NCBI RefSeq assembly: GCF_019880365.1
Contig: NZ_CP082271.1
Coordinates: 1,922,001 to 1,986,000, forward strand
Direction: 5' to 3'
DNA from: Pseudomonas sp. DNDY-54
GTDB taxonomy: Bacteria; Pseudomonadota; Gammaproteobacteria; Pseudomonadales; Pseudomonadaceae
Length of the DNA stretch: 64,000 bases
The translations under genes were made by a program, and so were the position numbers. The stretch's first letter is position 1; each line of letters opens with the position of its first letter. Positions 58,857 to 64,000 of the stretch are shown here, in pieces. Below the pieces are notes generated by a model that was given only the letters and a program-made list of their open reading frames with translations, searched no databases and was not told the origin of the DNA.

Positions 58857-59795
58857 ATGACTGTGAAAATTTCCCACTCCCCGGAAGTCCAGCAATTCTT
58901 CAAGGAAGCCAGCGGCTTTCAAAACGACCAGGGCAGCAGCCGCATGAAGACTGTGACCCACCGCATTCTGTCCGATGCGGCACGGATCATTGAAGACCTG
59001 GAAATCACTCAGGATGAGTTCTGGAAAGCGGTGGATTACATCAACCGCCTCGGCGGCCGCAATGAAGCTGGTCTGCTGGTGGCCGGGCTCGGCCTCGAGC
59101 ATTTTCTCGATTTGCTCGAAGACGCTAAGGACGCTGAAGTCGGCCTGACTGGCGGCACCCCGCGCACGATCGAAGGCCCGCTGTATGTCGCAGGCGCGCC
59201 GATCGTGGAAGGCGAAGCGCGTATGGATGACGGCAGCGAAGATGGCGTCGCCACGGTGATGTTCCTTCACGGCCAGGTCACCGGGCCGGATGGCAAACCA
59301 CTGGCCGGTGCTACGGTGGACCTGTGGCACGCCAACACCCAGGGCAACTACTCGTACTTCGACAAGAGCCAATCGGATTACAACCTGCGTCGCCGAATCA
59401 TCACCGATGCCGAAGGCCGCTACCGCGCTCGCAGCATCGTGCCGTCCGGCTACGGCTGTTCGCCGGATGGTCCGACCCAGGAAATGCTGAACCAGCTGGG
59501 CCGCCACGGTCAGCGCCCGGCGCACATTCATTTCTTCATCTCAGCGCCTGGTCATCGCCACCTGACCACGCAGATCAACCTGTCGGGTGACAAATATCTC
59601 TGGGACGACTTCGCCTACGCCACCCGCGACGGGCTCATTGGTGACATTCACTTCAACGATGATCCGGAAGCGTCGCATGCCCGCGGTGTGGAAGGGCGAT
59701 TTGCTGAAGTCGAGTTCGACTTCCAGTTGCAGCAGGCGCCTGCTCCAACGGCCGAGCAGCGCAGCCGCCGACCTAGGGCGCTGCAGGAGGCGTAA
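58857..59795 (+). CDS. catA: Catechol 1,2-dioxygenase
   Basis: A 312-residue non-haem Fe(III) intradiol dioxygenase that opens catechol to cis,cis-muconate. Iron ligands are visible: Tyr199 in SIVPSGYGCSPDG, His223 and His225 in PAHIHFFISA, and a Tyr in the segment GNYSYFDK. The N-terminal helical dimer domain (about 1-105) is present. It is last of catB-catC-catA. The 17-residue basic C-terminus (APTAEQRSRRPRALQEA) lies beyond the fold. Confidence 0.96.
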   Translation: MTVKISHSPEVQQFFKEASGFQNDQGSSRMKTVTHRILSDAARIIEDLEITQDEFWKAVDYINRLGGRNEAGLLVAGLGLEHFLDLLEDAKDAEVGLTGGTPRTIEGPLYVAGAPIVEGEARMDDGSEDGVATVMFLHGQVTGPDGKPLAGATVDLWHANTQGNYSYFDKSQSDYNLRRRIITDAEGRYRARSIVPSGYGCSPDGPTQEMLNQLGRHGQRPAHIHFFISAPGHRHLTTQINLSGDKYLWDDFAYATRDGLIGDIHFNDDPEASHARGVEGRFAEVEFDFQLQQAPAPTAEQRSRRPRALQEA

Positions 59796-59811
59796 CCAAT
59801 CGTCGGCCGAA

Positions 59812-60361
59812 GTAGGGTGGATGACGCTGTTTTCATCCACCGGCTTTTTTTGCGGTGCCGGTGGTGGATGGGTGGAGCGTCATCCACCCTACGCAAGGGA
59901 TTGCCTGATAGGGTCGATGGGTGCGCTGTTCGGCACAGTGGAAGAAACGACGCTACACCCAAGGCAACATCGGGTGGATGACGCTGTTTTCATCCACCGG
60001 CTTTTTGCGGTGCCGGCGGTGGATGGGTGAAGCGTCATCCACCCTACGTAAGGGAATTGCCTGATAGGGACGATGGGTGCGCTGGTCGGCACAGTGGAAG
60101 AAACGACACCGTGCCCAAGGCAACGTAGGGTGGATGACGCCGTTTTCATCCACCGGCTTTTTTTGCGGTGCCGGTGGTGGATGGGTGAAGCGTCATCCAC
60201 CCTACGCAAGGGAACAGGCTGGGAGCGCGATGGGTGCGCTGTTCGGCACAGTGGAAGAAACGACACCGTGCCCAAGTTAACGTAGGGTGGATGACGCCGT
60301 TTTCATCCACCTGCTTTTTGCGGTGCCGGCGGTGGATGGGTGAAGCGTCATCCACCCTACG
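59812..60361. repeat. Four-copy array of a palindromic repeat
   Basis: Four hairpin units of about 80 bases start near 59812, 59969, 60125 and 60282, a period of 156-157. Each begins GTAGGGTGGATGACGC (copy 2 reads CGGGTGG) and ends GCGTCATCCACCCTACG, with an inner palindrome CATCCACCGG...CCGGTGGTGGATG around a T-rich loop. The three spacers between them are also nearly identical and contain GGCACAGTGGAAGAAACGAC. The array lies between catA and benE and carries no supported gene; small frames inside it are repeat artefacts. Confidence 0.85.
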
Positions 60362-60433
60362 CTCAGAAGCACACCCACAATACGAGCGATCCGGACGTTG
60401 TCACGGACCGCCAGGCATGACTTGCGAGGCGTC

Positions 60434-61660
60434 ATGAACAGGCTTTTGAGAGACATCTCCCTCTCCGCCGTGATCGCGGGCTTTATTGCGACGGTGATTT
60501 CCTATGCAGGCCCACTGGTCATCATCTTCCAGGCGGCAGAAGCGGGCGGTCTGCCGCGTGAGGTGGTGTCGTCCTGGGTCTGGACTGTCTCCATCGGCAG
60601 CGGTGTGCTCGGCATTGTGCTGAGTCTGCGTTACAAGGTGCCGATCATCATTGCCTGGTCCGCACCGGGTTCGGCGTTGCTGGTCACCATGTTGCCGGAC
60701 ATCAGCATGAACCAGGCGGTTGGCGCCTATCTGGTATCCAGCGTGATTATTCTGCTGGTCGGGCTTTCTGGGGCGTTCGACAAGATCATCCGCCGAGTCC
60801 CTGCGGCGATTTCGGCCGCCATGCTCGCCGGCATTCTGTTTCGCTTCGGCACGGGATTGTTCGTTTCGGTGAAGGAGCAACCCTGGTTGGTGTTGGCGAT
60901 GCTCGGCACCTACCTGCTGTTCAAACGAGTGATGCCTCGCTACGCCGTCATGGCAGTGCTGATCGTCGGCGTGGCCATCGCGGCCGGTAGCGGCGAGCTG
61001 CACAGCGAGGCGCTGGTGATCGGGCTCGCGACGCCAGTCTGGATCACACCCGAGTTCAGTTGGCATGTCATCCTTGGCGTCGCGTTTCCGTTGGTGATGG
61101 TGTCGCTGACCGGCCAGTTCGTACCGGGCATGGCGGTGCTGCGTAATGACGGTTATCAGACGCCCGCGAGTCCGCTGATCAGCAGCAGCGCGCTGGGCAG
61201 TTTGCTGCTTGCACCGTTTGGCTGCCACGGTCTGAACCTTGCGGCAATCACGGCTGCGATCTGCACCGGCAAGGAATCTCACGAAGACCCCGACAAACGC
61301 TACGTTGCTGGAATCTCCGGTGGGCTGTTCTATCTGCTGCTGGGCATCTTTGGCGCCACGCTGGTTTCGATCTTCACCGCCTTTCCCGCTGCGCTGATTG
61401 CGGCGCTGGCGGGGCTGGCGCTCCTCGCGGCCATTGGCGGGGCATTGAGTACCGCGATGTCGGTGCCGGAAGATCGCGAAGCTGCGTTGATTACCTTCCT
61501 TGTCACGGCGTCTGGCATGTCATTGCTCGGTCTGTCCGCTGCGTTCTGGGGGCTGATCTTTGGCATCGCTGCCCACGTGCTGCTCACGCCCCGGCGTTCT
61601 CGAGCGCCTTCGCCTATCAGCACGCCAGCACCGCTAGAAAAGGAGCAGCCAGCGCGCTGA
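60434..61660 (+). CDS. benE: Benzoate/H+ symporter BenE
   Basis: About 408 residues with about 12 membrane helices, of the BenE family (SAVIAGFIATVISYAGP at the start, APFGCHGLNLAAITAAIC in the middle). It imports benzoate across the inner membrane in parallel with BenK. ATG 60434 has GAGG upstream and starts the conserved MNRLLRDISLSAVIAG. It is isolated from catA by the repeat array, so it may need its own promoter. Confidence 0.92.
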   Translation: MNRLLRDISLSAVIAGFIATVISYAGPLVIIFQAAEAGGLPREVVSSWVWTVSIGSGVLGIVLSLRYKVPIIIAWSAPGSALLVTMLPDISMNQAVGAYLVSSVIILLVGLSGAFDKIIRRVPAAISAAMLAGILFRFGTGLFVSVKEQPWLVLAMLGTYLLFKRVMPRYAVMAVLIVGVAIAAGSGELHSEALVIGLATPVWITPEFSWHVILGVAFPLVMVSLTGQFVPGMAVLRNDGYQTPASPLISSSALGSLLLAPFGCHGLNLAAITAAICTGKESHEDPDKRYVAGISGGLFYLLLGIFGATLVSIFTAFPAALIAALAGLALLAAIGGALSTAMSVPEDREAALITFLVTASGMSLLGLSAAFWGLIFGIAAHVLLTPRRSRAPSPISTPAPLEKEQPAR

Positions 61661-61737
61661 GTCAATCAATGACCTGCCCTGAACCAAGCAGGTATATGGG
61701 CGCGACCGAAGTCCACATCTGAGTATGGGGTGGTTTT

Positions 61738-61767
61738 GCGATTATCGACCTGCCGGACGATAATCGC
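61738..61767 (+). promoter_or_regulatory. PcaR-type inverted repeat upstream of pcaR
   Basis: GCGATTATCG (61738-61747) and CGATAATCGC (61758-61767) form a perfect 10-bp inverted repeat with a 10-base spacer, ending 28 bases before the pcaR ATG. The half-site CGATAATCGC is the core of the PcaR box seen before pcaI. Autoregulation is likely. Confidence 0.65.
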
Positions 61768-61795
61768 CCATCGTTCCTAGCCGAAGCTGCCGCTC

Positions 61796-62638
61796 ATGAC
61801 CGACGAATCTCGCCCCAACCTTGCCCCTATGGCGCCGGCCATCATCGCCTCGCCCGCCAAGCGAATCGAGGCGCTGACCGGCGACCCGAATTTCATGACG
61901 TCGCTGGCGCGAGGGCTAGCAGTGATCCATGCGTTCCAGGAGCGCAAACGTCATCTGACTATCGCGCAGATCAGCCACCGCACGGAGATTCCACGGGCGG
62001 CCGTGCGGCGCTGCCTGCACACATTGATCAAGCTCGGTTACGCCACGACCGATGGGCGCACCTATTCGTTGTTGCCAAAAGTCCTCACGCTCGGGCACGC
62101 CTATCTGTCGTCCACACCGCTGGCGGTGACGGCGCAGCCGATCCTCGATCGGCTCAGCGATGAGCTACACGAAGCCTGTTCGATGGCCACGCTGGAAGGC
62201 GACGAAGTGCTGTATGTGGCGCGATCGGCCACGCCCCAGCGGTTGATCTCGGTGGATCTCAGCGTGGGCAGCCGTTTGCCTGCCTACTGCACCTCGATGG
62301 GTCGGATTCTGCTGGCTGCGCTGGACGACGCGGCACTGACGGAGTACCTCGAGCACGCGAATCTTCAGGTCAAGACCAGCCGCACGCTGCATACGCCTGA
62401 AGCGATTCGTGCGTCGGTTGAGGAAATAAGGCAGAAGGGTTGGGTCATCATCGATCAGGAGCTTGAGGTCGGCTTGCGCTCGCTGGCCGTGCCGCTGAAG
62501 GACTCTGCCGGGCAGGTGCTGGCCGCGCTCAACGTTGGCACCCATGCGAGCCGGGTGACCAAGCAGGAGCTGGAGTCCCGCTTCCTGCCGGTTTTGCTGG
62601 AGGCGAGCAGGGAACTGAGCACGCGACTCTTCCACTGA
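61796..62638 (+). CDS. pcaR: IclR-family regulator of the beta-ketoadipate pathway
   Basis: A 280-residue IclR-type protein: helix-turn-helix in LTIAQISHRTEIPRAAVRRC (about 60-85) and IclR effector domain (about 100-275). PcaR of P. putida activates pcaIJ and other pca genes with beta-ketoadipate as inducer. Divergence is not used here: pcaR and pcaI lie in the same direction with a PcaR box between them. Confidence 0.9.
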   Translation: MTDESRPNLAPMAPAIIASPAKRIEALTGDPNFMTSLARGLAVIHAFQERKRHLTIAQISHRTEIPRAAVRRCLHTLIKLGYATTDGRTYSLLPKVLTLGHAYLSSTPLAVTAQPILDRLSDELHEACSMATLEGDEVLYVARSATPQRLISVDLSVGSRLPAYCTSMGRILLAALDDAALTEYLEHANLQVKTSRTLHTPEAIRASVEEIRQKGWVIIDQELEVGLRSLAVPLKDSAGQVLAALNVGTHASRVTKQELESRFLPVLLEASRELSTRLFH

Positions 62639-62686
62639 TTGACCACGCCGGTGCTCATTCAAACTTGCCGGGACGGGTACGCTTCT

Positions 62687-62719
62687 GTTCGATAATCGCA
62701 CAATGAATCGATTATCGGA
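62687..62719 (+). promoter_or_regulatory. PcaR box before pcaIJ
   Basis: GTTCGATAATCGCAC at 62687-62701 is, as I recall, identical to the 15-base PcaR site of the P. putida pcaI promoter. Seven bases later an inverted partner CGATTATCGGA (62709-62719) follows. The pair ends about 80 bases before the pcaI ATG, where an IclR-type activator is expected. Confidence 0.75.
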
Positions 62720-62800
62720 TTGTTCTGGTTTCATTCGGTGGTTAGTGTTGATGGCACGCGCTTCTCTCTGCGCACCCAGACACCAACATGAGACCGACCC

Positions 62801-63670
62801 ATGGCTGAACTCCTATCCCTTCGCGAAGCAGTGGATCGCTTCGTCAGCAGCGGGGATACCGTTGCCCTTGAAGGCTTCACGCACCTGATTCCAACGGCCG
62901 CTGCGCACGAGATCATTCGCCAGGACAAAAAGGACCTGACACTGGTGCGGATGACGCCCGACCTCGTCTATGACCTGCTGATCGGTGCCGGCTGCGCGAA
63001 AAAGCTGGTGTTTTCCTGGGGCGGCAATCCGGGCGTCGGCTCCCTTCATCGCCTCCGTGACGCTGTAGAAAAACAGTGGCCGCAGCCGCTGGAGATCGAA
63101 GAGCACAGCCATGCTGACCTGGCTAATGCCTATGTCGCTGGCGCTTCGGGTCTGCCGTTCGCCGTGCTGCGGGCCTATCTGGGCTCGGACCTTCCAAAGG
63201 TCAATCCGATGATCAAGTTCATCGATTGCCCCTTCACCGGTGAAAAACTGGCTGCCGTGCCGAGCGTGCGCCCGGATGTCACCGTGATCCATGCGCAGAA
63301 AGCCGACCGCAAAGGCAACGTGCTGATTGCCGGGATTCTTGGCGTGCAGAAGGAAGCGGCGCTGGCGGCCAAGCGCTGCATCGTTACCGTCGAAGAAATC
63401 GTCGATGACCTTCAGGCCCCGATGAATGCCTGCGTCCTGCCGACCTGGGCGTTGAGCGCCGTTTGTCTGGTGCCGGGAGGGGCGCATCCGTCCTACGCGC
63501 ATGGCTATTACGAGCGCGACAACCGCTTCTACCAGCAGTGGGACCCGGTTGCTCGCGACCGCGACAGCTTCACCGCCTGGATCGACGAGTTCATTCGCGG
63601 TACCGAAGATTTTTCAGCCTTTCAAGAAAAGATAGGGGCCAAGCTGGCCGCGCAGCAGGAGGCCAACTGA
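62801..63670 (+). CDS. pcaI: 3-oxoadipate CoA-transferase subunit A
   Basis: A 289-residue subunit A that, with PcaJ, moves CoA from succinyl-CoA to beta-ketoadipate. The start VSSGDTVALEGFTHLIPTAA and the middle FSWGGNPGVGSLHR are typical of PcaI/CatI. It is preceded by a PcaR box. Its stop overlaps the pcaJ start (TGATG). Confidence 0.94.
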   Translation: MAELLSLREAVDRFVSSGDTVALEGFTHLIPTAAAHEIIRQDKKDLTLVRMTPDLVYDLLIGAGCAKKLVFSWGGNPGVGSLHRLRDAVEKQWPQPLEIEEHSHADLANAYVAGASGLPFAVLRAYLGSDLPKVNPMIKFIDCPFTGEKLAAVPSVRPDVTVIHAQKADRKGNVLIAGILGVQKEAALAAKRCIVTVEEIVDDLQAPMNACVLPTWALSAVCLVPGGAHPSYAHGYYERDNRFYQQWDPVARDRDSFTAWIDEFIRGTEDFSAFQEKIGAKLAAQQEAN

Positions 63671-64000
63671 TGAACGCTCACGCCAATGACTACAGCACAA
63701 ACGAAATGATGACGGTTGCAGCGTCCCGTCGCCTGGGTAATGGGAGTGTCTGTTTTGTCGGCATCGGCCTGCCGTCCAAGGCGGCCAACTTGGCTCGCCT
63801 GGCCCATGCGCCTGAAGTGGTGCTGATCTATGAGTCCGGTCCGATCGGTGCCAAGCCGTCCGTATTGCCCTTGTCCATCGGTGATGGCGAGCTGGCGGAG
63901 ACGGCCGACACCGTGGTGCCGACCGCCGAGATATTCCGATACTGGCTGCAGGGCGGGCGGATCGACGTCGGTTTCCTCGGCGCGGCGCAGGTCGACAAGT
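63670..64000 (+). CDS. pcaJ: 3-oxoadipate CoA-transferase subunit B, N-terminal part
   Basis: The first 110 or so residues of subunit B, cut by the window end. SVCFVGIGLPSKAANLARL and the catalytic Glu in VLIYESGPIGAKP identify it. The ATG shares one base with the pcaI stop. The remaining gene and probably a thiolase (pcaF) should follow outside the window. Confidence 0.93.
   Translation, partial: MNAHANDYSTNEMMTVAASRRLGNGSVCFVGIGLPSKAANLARLAHAPEVVLIYESGPIGAKPSVLPLSIGDGELAETADTVVPTAEIFRYWLQGGRIDVGFLGAAQVDK

Noticed and set aside
59812..60361. Regularly spaced repeats that resemble a CRISPR array
   Set aside because: The repeat is about 80 bases and strongly palindromic, the spacers are nearly identical to each other, and no cas genes are present.
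59587..60437. Several open frames around the catA end and the repeat array
   Set aside because: They encode the repeat consensus (such as GWMT and VDDAS strings) or antisense catA and have no independent support.

Overview
The window looks like a chromosomal segment of a Pseudomonas/Stutzerimonas-type gammaproteobacterium. That is an inference from high-GC coding sequence, the benABC-benD-benK-catBCA order with BenR and BenE, a PcaR-controlled pcaIJ, HmgR/hmgA/fumarylacetoacetase, a nirBD nitrite-assimilation locus and Pseudomonas-type REP elements (GTAGGGTGG... and CGCGAGCAAGCTCGCTCCTAC). I saw no rRNA, tRNA, CRISPR array, prophage or transposase.

Layout. 1-1155: tail of a Xre/MbcA-type antitoxin with its RES toxin, then a DUF3079 protein. 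1183-6620 (minus): an overlapping rsbR-rsbS-rsbT stressosome operon followed by a fused ATPase/phosphatase, a soluble histidine kinase and a hybrid kinase. 7174-9291: divergent MHYT-GGDEF-EAL protein. 9320-11179: SH3-domain envelope protein and two conserved small proteins. 11190-17046 (minus): nitrite assimilation, read as sigma-54 promoter, leader with two hexaloop hairpins and an overlapping terminator, nirB, nirD, a formate/nitrite channel and a kinase/phosphatase. 17375-26724: single genes, including a glycosyltransferase-RmlD fusion followed by a SAF-domain oxidoreductase. 26888-35680: tyrosine/homogentisate catabolism (hpd, hmgR, hmgA, fahA), split by a curlin-repeat protein, a pyruvate kinase-like protein and a GFA protein. 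35695-40498 (minus): MBOAT, FkbH-type HAD protein, acyl carrier protein and a membrane-anchored SGNH protein, a Dlt-like export-acylation set. 41178-42866: chemoreceptor. 43232-47367 (minus): acetoacetate use (scoA, scoB, atoB and a frameshifted atoE) with a divergent LysR regulator. 48663-61660: benzoate to beta-ketoadipate enol-lactone (benR, a hybrid kinase, benABC, benD, benK, catB, catC, catA, benE). 61738-64000: pcaR and pcaIJ, cut by the window end.

How the genes connect. Homogentisate cleavage gives fumarate and acetoacetate, and acetoacetate is the substrate of ScoAB/AtoB encoded 10 kb away. Benzoate passes through catechol and cis,cis-muconate to the beta-ketoadipate branch, whose CoA-transferase is pcaIJ. 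Regulatory DNA can be read for several units: an NtrC/NasT-type leader at nirB, paired HmgR-like operators at hpd and hmgA, BenR-type direct repeats at benA, and PcaR-type boxes at pcaR and pcaI.

The strongest candidates for little-described biology are the MBOAT-FkbH-ACP-SGNH cluster, the stressosome that ends in histidine kinases with no visible sigma factor, and the glycosyltransferase-RmlD fusion whose SDR catalytic Lys is replaced by Arg.
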